Of a stretch of 19,178 nucleotides of DNA, positions 7,319 through 14,502 are shown in pieces (the first letter of the stretch is position 1; each line of letters starts with the position of its first letter). Source of the DNA: JBBSMX01 sp038232935 (lineage in GTDB: Bacteria; Bacteroidota; Rhodothermia; Rhodothermales; JANQRZ01); NCBI GenBank assembly GCA_038232935.1, contig JBBSMX010000081.1:1-19178 (forward strand), read 5' to 3'. A program made the translations under genes and the position numbers. The notes under the pieces are model-generated. The model had not been told where the DNA came from. It worked only from the letters and a program-made list of their open reading frames with translations, and ran no database searches.

Positions 7319-7978
7319 ATGACCCTCACCCCCTTCGAAGTCCGCGTCGCCGGTGCCCTCGCCGAGAAGGCCCTTGCCACGCCGGATTACTACCCGATGT
7401 CGCTCAACGGCCTCGTCGCGGCCTGCAATCAGAAAAGCGGCCGCGATCCGGTGATGGAGTTGAGCGAGAACGACGTGGCGTACGCGCTCGACAGCCTGAT
7501 GCGGAAGGGGATGGCCGGGACGTCGAGCGGGGCTGGCAGCCGCGTCACGAAATACCGTCACCTGCTCGACCACCACTTCGGGCTCGACGAGGCCGGCGTC
7601 GCCACACTCGCCGTGCTCATGCTGCGCGGGCCGCAGACGGTCGGCGAGGTGCGCGGGCGTACGGGGCGACTGCACGAGTTCGCGTCGCTCGACGAGGCAG
7701 AGGCGACGCTGCGCGGGCTGGCCGAGCGGGAGGAGCCGCTCGTCACCGAGCTGCCGGTGCAGCCGGGCCGGAAGGAGCCCCGCTTTGCGCATCTGCTGGC
7801 CGGCCCGCCCGAGGTCGAAGAACGGGAAGCCCCGGCGCTCACGTTCTCCCCGGCGATGCAGGCCGCCCGCGCCGAGGGCGACCGGATCGCCGCGCTGGAG
7901 GAGCGGGTCGAGGAGCTGGAGGCGGAGCTGCAAGCGCTCAGCGAAGCGTTCCGCGACTTCCGCCAGCAATTCGAGTAG
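7319..7978 (+). CDS. yceH: YceH family protein (UPF0502/DUF480)
   Basis: A soluble protein of 219 residues matching the YceH family in length and motifs. The family folds as paired winged-helix domains; its cellular role is not established. Visible markers are the N-terminal LTPFEVRVAGALAEKALATP, the YPMSLNGLVAACNQKSGRDP segment (about 23-42), and VLMLRGPQTVGEVRGRTGRL in the second domain (about 100-119). The last 35 residues (AEGDRIAALEERVEELEAELQ and on) form a heptad-like coiled coil suited to oligomerisation. It stands alone, with the repeat-bearing region upstream and a non-coding region downstream. No clear ribosome-binding site is seen before the ATG. Confidence 0.9.
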   Translation: MTLTPFEVRVAGALAEKALATPDYYPMSLNGLVAACNQKSGRDPVMELSENDVAYALDSLMRKGMAGTSSGAGSRVTKYRHLLDHHFGLDEAGVATLAVLMLRGPQTVGEVRGRTGRLHEFASLDEAEATLRGLAEREEPLVTELPVQPGRKEPRFAHLLAGPPEVEEREAPALTFSPAMQAARAEGDRIAALEERVEELEAELQALSEAFRDFRQQFE

Positions 7979-8108
7979 AGGGGGATTGCGGCTGTACCGT
8001 GAAACGATCTGCAGAGCCGAGTAGGGTGCCGATCGATCGATTCCTCGCTCTACCTGTCACTTCCGGTGGTGCGGCGAGGGGGGAGGAGCGGAAGCCTACA
8101 GGCTGCGA

Positions 8109-8153
8109 AATCCCCACTTCTTCCTCAATAATATCAATAGACAAGTGGGGATT
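8109..8153. promoter_or_regulatory. Long inverted repeat upstream of FG-GAP gene
   Basis: AATCCCCACTT (8109-8119) and AAGTGGGGATT (8143-8153) are perfect inverse complements. They flank a 23-base AT-rich centre that contrasts with the GC-rich surroundings. The repeat ends 14 bases before TACTTTGA (8167-8174), a possible -7 promoter element, placing it where an operator or transcript hairpin could act. The rest of the 7979-8256 gap holds no gene I can support. Confidence 0.45.
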
Positions 8154-8256
8154 CAGGGCGTAGCCGTACTTTGAGGCTAGGCTGCTACCGTCGTACTGGG
8201 GCGGGCTTCTATACTGGTAAGCTAGTGCTCTCTTTCTCCTCCATTCGTTCCCTGCT

Positions 8257-9891
8257 ATGCTCCGTACCGCGTCTCTTCTTCTGGTAATCCTCCTCGGGCC
8301 TACCGCTTCCGCGCAGCAGGCTACGTCTACACCCACGCCGAAGCCGCTCCGGGAAGCTGTCCACGAAGCCGCCGCTGTCGCGAGCACCCCGGCGGAGGTA
8401 GCCGACGCCCTCGTGCGCGCCGTGGCATCCGCTCTGGTTGAGGAAGCCGAGCTCACCGCCAGTGACGCCGGTGCTGGCGATTTCTTCGGTGCCTCCGTCT
8501 CACTCGATGGGGACCGCGCCCTCGTCGGAGCCAGCCGAGACGACACGGACGCGGGTAATTCCGCCGGCTCGGCGTATGTCTTTGTTCGTTCGGGTACGAC
8601 GTGGACCGAAGAGGCGAAGCTCACCGCGAGCGATGCCGCTGAGTTCGATTTCTTCGGCTCCTCCGTCTCGCTGAGCGGGGACCGCGCCCTCGTCGGGGCT
8701 CGTCGGGACGACACGGACGCGGGTAATTCCGCCGGCTCGGCCTACGTCTTCGTCCGCTCGGGCTCGACGTGGACCGAGGAGGCCAAGCTCACCGCGAGCG
8801 ACGCTGCCACCGATGACTTTTTCGGTTCTTCCGTTTCGCTCGACGGGGACCGCGCCCTCGTCGGAGCCGTCCTCGACGACACCGTCGCTGGTACCGATGC
8901 GGGCTCGGCGTACGTCTTTGTCCGCTCTGGTACGACGTGGACCGAAGAGGCGAAGATCACGGCAAGTGATGCCGCTGAAGGCGACTTTTTCGGCTCCTCC
9001 GTCTCGCTGAACGGGGACCGGGCTCTCATCGGGGCTGCCTACGACGACACGGCCGCGAGCGATGCCGGTTCGGCGTACGTCTTCGTCCGCTCGGGCTCGA
9101 CGTGGAGCGAAGAAGCGAAGCTCATGGCGAGTGACGCAGAGGGGGAGGACTTCTTCGGGTCTTCCGTCTCGCTCGATGGGGACCGCGCCCTCGTCGGGGC
9201 CACGCTCGATGACACCGCCGCCGGGATCGACGCCGGCTCGGCGTATGTCTTTGTTCGTTCGGGTACGACGTGGACCGAAGAGGCGAAGCTTACGGCGAGC
9301 GATGGTGCTGCGTCCGAGAACTTCGGCTCCTCCGTCTCGCTGGATGGCGACCGCGCCCTCGTCGGAGCTGCCAATGGTAACACTGAAGCAGGCAAGGACA
9401 CCGGCTCGGCGTACATTTTTGTCCACACAGGCGCGACGTGGAGTGAAGAGGCGAAGCTTGCCGCGAGCGACGCTGCCAAAGGCGACTTCTTTGGTCGCGC
9501 CGTCTCGCTCGACGGGGAGCGCGCCCTCGTCGGAGCTGCGCTCAACGACACCGACGCCGGTACCGATGCGGGTTCGGCCTACCTCTTCGGGCTGACGGCG
9601 GTGGCAGCCGAAGGCACGCCGGCGACGCAGCGCCTCCGCCTCGATGCCCCCTTCCCCAATCCGGCACGGGGGCACTCCACGGTGCGCTACGCGCTTGACG
9701 AGGCAGCCGAGGTGCACCTCGCGCTCTACGACGTGCTCGGGCGCGAGGTGGCCGTGCTGGCGTCGGGGTCGCGGGCGGTGGGCTCCCACGAGGCCCGATT
9801 GACGACGGAGCGCTTCCCGGCGGGGCTGTATGTGCTGCGACTCACGGCCGGGTCGGAGCGGGCGACGCGGAACGTGGTACTGCTGAAGTAA
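8257..9891 (+). CDS. Secreted seven-repeat FG-GAP beta-propeller protein with T9SS-type C-terminal sorting domain
   Basis: A 544-residue exported protein. Residues 1-19 form a signal peptide (MLRTASLLLVILLGPTASA, likely cut before QQ). A short Ala-rich helix follows, then seven tandem units at 63-453. Each unit is 56 residues (the fourth is 55), on the pattern EAKLTASDA..DFFGSSVSLDGDRALVGA...DDT...GSAYVFVRSG.TW.E. These are FG-GAP-type blades; seven suggests one closed propeller like that of integrin alpha chains. The classic Ca-binding DxDxDG loop is not obvious. Residues about 460-544 (RLDAPFPNPARG ... VLGREVAVL ... FPAGLYVLRL) match the type-A sorting domain used by T9SS. It likely serves surface attachment or ligand binding; the ligand is unknown. 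Confidence 0.87.
   Translation: MLRTASLLLVILLGPTASAQQATSTPTPKPLREAVHEAAAVASTPAEVADALVRAVASALVEEAELTASDAGAGDFFGASVSLDGDRALVGASRDDTDAGNSAGSAYVFVRSGTTWTEEAKLTASDAAEFDFFGSSVSLSGDRALVGARRDDTDAGNSAGSAYVFVRSGSTWTEEAKLTASDAATDDFFGSSVSLDGDRALVGAVLDDTVAGTDAGSAYVFVRSGTTWTEEAKITASDAAEGDFFGSSVSLNGDRALIGAAYDDTAASDAGSAYVFVRSGSTWSEEAKLMASDAEGEDFFGSSVSLDGDRALVGATLDDTAAGIDAGSAYVFVRSGTTWTEEAKLTASDGAASENFGSSVSLDGDRALVGAANGNTEAGKDTGSAYIFVHTGATWSEEAKLAASDAAKGDFFGRAVSLDGERALVGAALNDTDAGTDAGSAYLFGLTAVAAEGTPATQRLRLDAPFPNPARGHSTVRYALDEAAEVHLALYDVLGREVAVLASGSRAVGSHEARLTTERFPAGLYVLRLTAGSERATRNVVLLK
8443..9615 (+). repeat. Seven tandem 168-bp coding repeats
   Basis: The repeat array of the FG-GAP gene has a 168-bp period; one unit is 165 bp. 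Units are close to identical over long blocks at DNA level, for example the recurring GACCGCGCCCTCGTCGG and GTACGACGTGGACCGAAGAG. Units 6 and 7 are the most diverged, as expected for array ends. Confidence 0.85.
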
Positions 9892-9892
9892 T

Positions 9893-9919
9893 CCCCCTCA
9901 CAGAATACGCGCGAGGGGG
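9893..9919 (+). terminator. Candidate terminator after FG-GAP gene
   Basis: CCCCCTC (9893-9899) pairs with GAGGGGG (9913-9919) around a 13-base loop, directly after the TAA stop at 9889-9891. CATTATA follows rather than a clean T-run, so strength is uncertain. Confidence 0.5.
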
Positions 9920-9967
9920 CATTATAGGTTGAGCTTCACTAGCTCCCAACGACGTCCTCGATTCCGA

Positions 9968-9997
9968 TTGTATGCTCGAATAAAAAGGATAAGTGGG
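9968..9997 (+). promoter_or_regulatory. Candidate promoter for the HhH gene
   Basis: TTG (9968-9970), 19 bases, then TAAGTGGG (9990-9997) loosely fits the Bacteroidota arrangement TTG-N19-TAnnTTTG. It lies in a locally AT-rich patch about 73 bases before the ATG at 10070. The rest of the 9892-10069 gap shows no gene. Confidence 0.3.
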
Positions 9998-10069
9998 GTT
10001 GCGGAACGTGTGACGTAACGGTGGCACCGGCATGGGGTATCCTGGGGGGTTAACCAGCCGGAGAAATCG

Positions 10070-10678
10070 ATGCCTACCACCGAGAACACCACCCCGGAAC
10101 CGACGAACGATCAGATCGCGGACGTGCTCGATCAGATGGCCGCCGTGCTCGAAGAGCGGGCCGTCAACCCGTACCGGATCGGGGCCTATCACGCCGCTGC
10201 CCAGACGATCCGCGCCCACCCCGAGCCACTCGCCGAGCTGTACAGCGAGGGCGGCGTCAACGCGCTGATGGAGCTGCCCGGCATCGGCGAGAGCCTGAGC
10301 GCTCACATCGCCCGCTACATCGAGACCGGCCGCCTCGGCCGCCGGTCGCGGGAGGACGACACGTTCGACCCCGTCGTCCTCTTCGCCTCGATTCCGGGCA
10401 TCAGTCGCACGCTCGCCCGCCGGATCGTGGACGAGCTCGGCGTGACGACGCTCGACGCGCTCGAACGAACGGCCTACGACGGGCGGCTTGCAAGCATGAA
10501 GGGCATCGGGCGGCAGACGGTTGCCGCGCTCCGGCTCCAGCTCAACAGCCTGCTCCAGTGGACGGCGCTCGAACGCCGGCAGCGGGTTCGCCGCGACGCC
10601 TACCGCCTCGCCCCGCTGCCGGAGGCCGAGCCGCCGCAGCGCGACGAGCCGCACCCCCCGTTCCGCCGGGCTGCGTAG
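10070..10678 (+). CDS. Helix-hairpin-helix protein resembling the N-terminal domain of PolX/DNA polymerase beta
   Basis: A soluble protein of 202 residues, probably DNA-binding. Residues about 13-90 match the 8-kDa domain at the start of family-X polymerases: NDQIADVLDQMAAVLEE, then NPYRIGAYHAAAQTIRAHP, then the hairpin LPGIGESLSAHI and ETGRL. Two further hairpins follow at 108-124 (IPGISRTLARRIVDELG) and 143-155 (MKGIGRQTVAALR). The tail is basic and proline-rich. The polymerase palm and the PHP exonuclease of PolX are absent. The lysines used for dRP-lyase chemistry in polymerase beta (K68, K72) align with Ser75 and His79, so lyase activity is unlikely. ATG at 10070 has GGAGA 5 bases upstream. 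The gene converges on the DUF72 gene with only 4 bases between stops. A repair or recombination role is inferred only. Confidence 0.85.
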   Translation: MPTTENTTPEPTNDQIADVLDQMAAVLEERAVNPYRIGAYHAAAQTIRAHPEPLAELYSEGGVNALMELPGIGESLSAHIARYIETGRLGRRSREDDTFDPVVLFASIPGISRTLARRIVDELGVTTLDALERTAYDGRLASMKGIGRQTVAALRLQLNSLLQWTALERRQRVRRDAYRLAPLPEAEPPQRDEPHPPFRRAA

Positions 10679-10682
10679 TCGG

Positions 10683-11741
10683 TCACGCCCCTTTCTCGGC
10701 GGCGAAGTCGAGGAAGCGGGCGGCGACGGCGGCGGCGAGGTCGGGCGAGTTGCCCCAGGCGCGATTGTTGGCGATCACGTTTAGCGTCGCCTCCTCCTCC
10801 ACCGCGCGGTAGGCGAGGGCCGTCGCCTCGTCCACCATCTGCCGGGCCTGCGGCGTCCCGGCGAGGGCTTCCACCGGTCCTTCGAAGGGATAGGCTGCCA
10901 CGAATGCGTCGCCGTACGACATCCCGCGCGGGTTGAGCAGTCGGAGCACCACGTTCCCGTCCGCCGCCGTGAACCGCCCGCCCACGCGCTCCCACTGCTC
11001 CTTGATCGATGGGAGGTATTGCCAGTGGCTGAACACGAAGCCGAGGCCGCTCTCGGCCAGCCAGTCGAGATAGGCCGGGACGAGGAGGTGCGGCGAGCGG
11101 ACTTCGAGGTGAGTCTGTACCTCGCGCGGCACGTCGCGGAAGAACCCGTCGAGGTTGGCGACGAACATCTCGGGGTCGGGGCTCTCGGCGACGCGGGTGT
11201 ATTCCTGCTCGAAGAGGACGCCGCGCAACCGGTCGCCGAGGAGCGCGACGGCGGGATCGAGGAACTGCCGCGTGTACGCCGGGGCGTCGAGGTAGGTCGG
11301 GTTGTCCTCGTAGCGCGGGCCGCCTTTGCCGCTGCGCCGGAGCGTCCGCGCGGCGAACGCCTGCGGGGCCTTCAGCAGAAACCGGGCGTCGGCGGGCGCG
11401 TGCTCGACGTAGTTCTGCAGGACGAAGTAGTTCGTGCCGGGCTCGCCGTCGTCCTCCAGCAGCGGCCGGTAGAACGTGAAGTCGATCTCCAGCACGGAGA
11501 AGTGCTCGAAATAATCCCGAACGGACGCGATCGGAAGTTGCCGCTCCTCGAACGACGCGCCGCCGACGCGCTTCTTCCGGGTCTGGACCTCGCTGCGCCA
11601 ACGCTCCGGGTAGACCTGCCCGATCCACGCGGCGTAGCGGTCCGAAGCCGTGCCGAAGGCGAGGCGGGGGTGGACGTGCCGAAAGTCGTAGTCGGCGAGG
11701 GCTGCGCGGCGGGCGGCGGGGTCAAGCAGAGGGGCGGGCAT
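10683..11741 (-). CDS. DUF72 (YecE-like) domain protein
   Basis: A soluble protein of 352 residues belonging to the DUF72/YecE family, which has a TIM-barrel-like fold and no established reaction. Markers are FGTASDRYAAWIGQVYPERW near the start (about 29-48), VLEIDFTFYRPL (about 83-94), FLLKAPQAFAARTLRR (about 121-136), LEVRSPHLL, and a late VIANNRAWGNSPDLAA segment, in the usual order. It is longer than many members because of insertions in the middle. Its ATG at 11741 lies inside the end of the upstream membrane-protein gene (20-base overlap), so the two are translationally linked. Confidence 0.85.
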   Translation of the reverse strand: MPAPLLDPAARRAALADYDFRHVHPRLAFGTASDRYAAWIGQVYPERWRSEVQTRKKRVGGASFEERQLPIASVRDYFEHFSVLEIDFTFYRPLLEDDGEPGTNYFVLQNYVEHAPADARFLLKAPQAFAARTLRRSGKGGPRYEDNPTYLDAPAYTRQFLDPAVALLGDRLRGVLFEQEYTRVAESPDPEMFVANLDGFFRDVPREVQTHLEVRSPHLLVPAYLDWLAESGLGFVFSHWQYLPSIKEQWERVGGRFTAADGNVVLRLLNPRGMSYGDAFVAAYPFEGPVEALAGTPQARQMVDEATALAYRAVEEEATLNVIANNRAWGNSPDLAAAVAARFLDFAAEKGA

Positions 11742-12903
11742 GGGGAGCGGCGTCGGGCGGAGGGGACAGCACGCGGCCGTCGCTAGCTTCGTTCCGGCTC
11801 CTGCTGCGCTGCGCCGCCGGCACCGCGTCCCGATGCTTGAAGCGGCGCTTGACCGCGAAGGCCGTCATCACAGAGCCGGCGGCGATGAAGAGGTGGTACT
11901 CGATGAGCCGCCACGTGAGCAGCGTCGGGCCGACGAGTCCTTTCGGCATGAGCGAGGCGAGAAAGAGGAGGTACAGCCCCTCGATGCCGCCCGAGCCGCC
12001 CGGCGTGGGGACCGCCATCGAGGTCAGCACCATGGCCCCGGTGCGGAAGAAGAATGTGACGGTGTCGAGCGCGGGGTAGACGCTCAGCACGACGAGGAGG
12101 AGCGTGGCGTAGCGCGACAGCCAGACCCCCGCCGACCAGAGGAAGCCGAAGACGAAGAAGCGCGGCGGCTGCCCACGCAGCACCGAGGCCTGCCGCCGGA
12201 GCTGGACGAGTTCGCGCCGCACGCGGCCTTCGAACCGCCGCAGCCACTTCAGCCGCACGATCCACGTCGCTACCCGCTCCAGAATCTCCGGCCGGATGAG
12301 CGTCGCGTATGCGAAGAACACCGCCCACAACATCATCCCGATGAAGAAGGCCGTGATCGTCCCGGCCCCGATGGCCCCGAGCGCGGGCGGGAATACGTCG
12401 ATGTACGCGGTGGCGAAGAGGATGAGGGGGATCGAGGAGGCGAACCAGATCTGGTCCATCAACATCGAAAACAGGAGAATCGCCGTTGCCTCGCCGACCG
12501 GGATGTCGTTGTCCTTCGCGACGAAATAGGCCGCTAGCGGCGCGCCGCCTACAGCCGACGGCGTCACGGCGGACATGAAGTCCCACGCGACGGCACCCCG
12601 GATGCCGTGCAGGAGGGAGAGCGATCCCTGCGAGATGTAGCGCAGCCGGCTCCCCCCGAGTAACACACGCACGCCCACCATCCCGAAGGCGAGCCACAGG
12701 AGACCGCCGTTGAGGTTCTGCGCCATCTCGCGGAGCGTATCCGGCTCGTACGTGAAGTACAGGATCGCGGCCAGCACGACGACGCTGAGCAGGACCGGCA
12801 CGAGCAGCCCCCGGAGCGACACGTGGCGCTCGGGCCCCCCCTCCGCGCTGGCCTCGGGGGCCAGCGTGGGATCATCGAAGACGGGCGGGGAAGGAGGGAG
12901 CAT
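11722..12903 (-). CDS. YbhN / LPG-synthase-type transmembrane protein (UPF0104, flippase-like)
   Basis: An integral membrane protein of 393 residues with a soluble N-terminus (about 1-32) and roughly eight hydrophobic segments. It matches the lysylphosphatidylglycerol-synthase transmembrane region family. The diagnostic segment is AVPTPGGSGGIEGLYLLF (about 296-313); WDFMSAVTPSAVGGAPLAAY (about 107-126) is the matching first half. Members without a soluble synthase domain, as here, are thought to move or handle lipid-linked molecules, but no substrate can be assigned. The C-terminal 40 residues are basic and polar. It is the first gene of a pair with the DUF72 gene, whose start it overlaps by 20 bases. 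Confidence 0.85.
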   Translation of the reverse strand: MLPPSPPVFDDPTLAPEASAEGGPERHVSLRGLLVPVLLSVVVLAAILYFTYEPDTLREMAQNLNGGLLWLAFGMVGVRVLLGGSRLRYISQGSLSLLHGIRGAVAWDFMSAVTPSAVGGAPLAAYFVAKDNDIPVGEATAILLFSMLMDQIWFASSIPLILFATAYIDVFPPALGAIGAGTITAFFIGMMLWAVFFAYATLIRPEILERVATWIVRLKWLRRFEGRVRRELVQLRRQASVLRGQPPRFFVFGFLWSAGVWLSRYATLLLVVLSVYPALDTVTFFFRTGAMVLTSMAVPTPGGSGGIEGLYLLFLASLMPKGLVGPTLLTWRLIEYHLFIAAGSVMTAFAVKRRFKHRDAVPAAQRSRSRNEASDGRVLSPPPDAAPHARPSA

Positions 12904-12945
12904 GCGAACGGGGCTGGGGACTGTGGGCAGTTGACAGCAAACCGA

Positions 12946-12953
12946 CGAAAATA
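12946..12953 (-). promoter_or_regulatory. Candidate -7 element for the YbhN-like gene
   Basis: On the minus strand this reads TATTTTCG, close to the Bacteroidota TAnnTTTG element, 42 bases before the ATG at 12903. No TTG is found 19 bases further upstream. Confidence 0.3.
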
Positions 12954-12984
12954 CGGCTATCCATCCGCCGTCTTCGGTCCACGG

Positions 12985-13491
12985 TCAACCGTCTTCCGCT
13001 ACGGCGGCGAGGAGTTTTTGATACGTGTCGCGGAGGCCCTCGGGGATCACCTTGACTTCGCCCGTGACGGGCATGAAGTTCGTGTCGCCCTCCCAGCGAG
13101 GGACGACGTGGAGGTGCAGGTGGTCAGGAATCCCCGCGCCGCTCGCCCCCCCCTGGTTGATGCCGACGTTGAAGCCGTCGGGCTGGAGCGCCTGCTTGAG
13201 CCAGCTCATCGCGCGGCCTATCAGGGCGGCTAGCTCCGTCCGCTCCGCCGCTGTCAGTGCCTCGTAGTCCGTGATCTGGCGGTACGGGACGATGAGGAGA
13301 TGGCCGTTGTTGTAGGGGTAGAGGTTCATCACCACGAACAGCCCGTCGCCGCGCCAGAGGACGAAGTGCTCGGCGTCGTGCTCCGGCGTGGCCGCGATCC
13401 GGGTGAAGACGGAGCCTTCCCCATCGGGAACGTGCTCCTGCTCGAAGTCGCTGAGGGGTTGCGAGCGCCACGGGCTCCACATGCGTTCCAT
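12985..13491 (-). CDS. HIT family protein (Ap4A phosphorylase/hydrolase-like)
   Basis: A cytoplasmic nucleotide-binding protein of 168 residues; HIT enzymes hydrolyse or transfer nucleotidyl groups, often from dinucleoside polyphosphates. The histidine triad HLHLHVV is at 124-130, with His126 as the expected nucleophile, and LYPYNNGHLLIVPYR lies at 57-71. The start MERMWSPWR at 13491 is chosen because this subgroup normally begins M-x-LWAPWR; the frame is open to 13536. In relatives a Cys-x-x-Cys zinc pair follows (CxFCRI); here the same place reads GSVFTRIAA, so both cysteines are gone. It is divergent from the PHP gene. Activity is likely retained because the triad is intact, but substrate is not known. 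Confidence 0.9.
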   Translation of the reverse strand: MERMWSPWRSQPLSDFEQEHVPDGEGSVFTRIAATPEHDAEHFVLWRGDGLFVVMNLYPYNNGHLLIVPYRQITDYEALTAAERTELAALIGRAMSWLKQALQPDGFNVGINQGGASGAGIPDHLHLHVVPRWEGDTNFMPVTGEVKVIPEGLRDTYQKLLAAVAEDG

Positions 13492-13533
13492 AAGTCGGAA
13501 GAGGAGAAGATGGGAGGATCGAGAAGAGGGAGG

Positions 13534-13541
13534 CAAAGCTA
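13534..13541 (-). promoter_or_regulatory. Candidate -7 element for the HIT gene
   Basis: The minus strand reads TAGCTTTG, a perfect match to TAnnTTTG, 42 bases before the chosen ATG at 13491. This also supports the shorter start, since the alternative ATG at 13536 would lie inside the element. A matching TTG box is not evident. Confidence 0.4.
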
Positions 13542-13584
13542 CGGCTCGCGGTGGCCGGACACGCTGCTGTCACCGGGCTGCACG

Positions 13585-13591
13585 TACTTTG
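13585..13591 (+). promoter_or_regulatory. Candidate -7 element for the PHP gene
   Basis: TACTTTG lies 24 bases before the ATG at 13616, one base shorter than the TAnnTTTG consensus. If used, the leader would be very short. It diverges from the HIT promoter candidate about 44 bases away. Confidence 0.3.
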
Positions 13592-13615
13592 CACGTCCAC
13601 CACCGAACCGAACCG

Positions 13616-14431
13616 ATGCGCCGCGCCGACCTCCACACCCACACCACTGCCTCCGACGGGCGGCTCTCGCCGCCGGGTCTCGTGCAGAAGGCTCACCTCC
13701 GTGGTCTCGCCGCCCTCTCCATCACCGACCACGACACGCTCGCGGCCTATCCCACCGCCGCGCTCGCGGCCGAGCACGCCGGCCTCGAACTGATCCCCGG
13801 CGTGGAGCTGAGCGCGAACGTGCAGGGGCGGGACGTGCATCTCCTCGGCTACGGGTTCGACCTCGCGGATGCCGGGCTGCGGGCGCACCTCGGCCGGTAC
13901 CGCGACGAGCGGCTGGAGCGCGCGCGGGAGATGGTGGACCGGATGACTGCGCTCGGCTGTCCGGTGGAGTGGGAGCGGGTGCTGGAGATTGCTGGGGGCG
14001 GGGCGATTGGCAGGCCGCACGTCGCGCGGGCGATTGTGGAGGCGGGCCACGCGGAGACGATCCAGGGTGCCTTCGTCCGATACATCGGTGACGACGCGCC
14101 GGCGTTCGTGCCTAAGGGCTCCGCGACGCCGGAAGAGCTGATCGGCCTGCTCCACGCCGCGGGTGGCGTCTGCGTGCTCGCCCACCCCGCCACGTTCGTC
14201 CGGGTCGATTTAGTCGCTCGGCTCGCTGAGGCTGGGCTCGACGGAATCGAAACCGTCCATCCTGCCCACGACGCCGACCTGCAGGCCTACTGGCAGAAGA
14301 TCGCCCAGCGCTTCGGCCTCCTCGAGACGGGTGGCTCCGACTACCACGGCTTCGGTGAGCACGACGACGAGCGGTTCGGGACCTACACGGTACCGGCGGA
14401 GCGCGTCGGGCGGTTGCGGCGCGCGGCCTGA
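13616..14431 (+). CDS. PHP-domain phosphoesterase (RNase AM / nucleoside 3',5'-bisphosphate phosphatase-like)
   Basis: A metal-dependent phosphoesterase of 271 residues. The PHP metal-ligand series is intact: DLHTHTTASDG (5-15), SITDHDT (35-41), GVELSA (62-67), DVHLLGY (73-79), VLAHPAT in the second half, and a final GGSDYHG. Length and order match the TrpH/YciV (RNase AM) group. Members act as 5'-3' exonucleases on short RNAs or dephosphorylate nucleoside 3',5'-bisphosphates such as pAp. ATG at 13616 (MRRADLHTHT) is the usual family start; the open frame back to 13388 overlaps the divergent HIT gene and is not used. It precedes ribH by 71 bases, but ribH has its own promoter candidate. Confidence 0.9.
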   Translation: MRRADLHTHTTASDGRLSPPGLVQKAHLRGLAALSITDHDTLAAYPTAALAAEHAGLELIPGVELSANVQGRDVHLLGYGFDLADAGLRAHLGRYRDERLERAREMVDRMTALGCPVEWERVLEIAGGGAIGRPHVARAIVEAGHAETIQGAFVRYIGDDAPAFVPKGSATPEELIGLLHAAGGVCVLAHPATFVRVDLVARLAEAGLDGIETVHPAHDADLQAYWQKIAQRFGLLETGGSDYHGFGEHDDERFGTYTVPAERVGRLRRAA

Positions 14432-14448
14432 GGGCACGTCAGATCGGC

Positions 14449-14478
14449 TTGCGAAACGGCGTGATGTGCGTATACTCC
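14449..14478 (+). promoter_or_regulatory. Candidate ribH promoter
   Basis: TTG (14449-14451), exactly 19 bases, then TATACTCC (14471-14478). The spacing is that of Bacteroidota primary-sigma promoters; the -7 box is intermediate between TAnnTTTG and TATAAT. It ends 24 bases before the ribH ATG and supports the start at 14503 rather than 14449. Confidence 0.45.
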
Positions 14479-14502
14479 ACCCGTTTCACGCTTCGCACCT
14501 CT

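Noticed and set aside
7938..8714. 258-codon minus-strand frame through the 7979-8256 gap into the FG-GAP gene
   Set aside because: Its C-terminal part translates the intergenic region and inverted repeat, its N-terminal part is the antisense of the repeats, and no family is recognisable.
13388..13615. N-terminal extension of the PHP protein
   Set aside because: It overlaps the divergent HIT gene, and PHP proteins of this group start just before the DLHTHT motif.
14449..14502. 18-residue N-terminal extension of ribH
   Set aside because: It would begin on the TTG promoter box; the 14503 start matches the standard 154-residue lumazine synthase.
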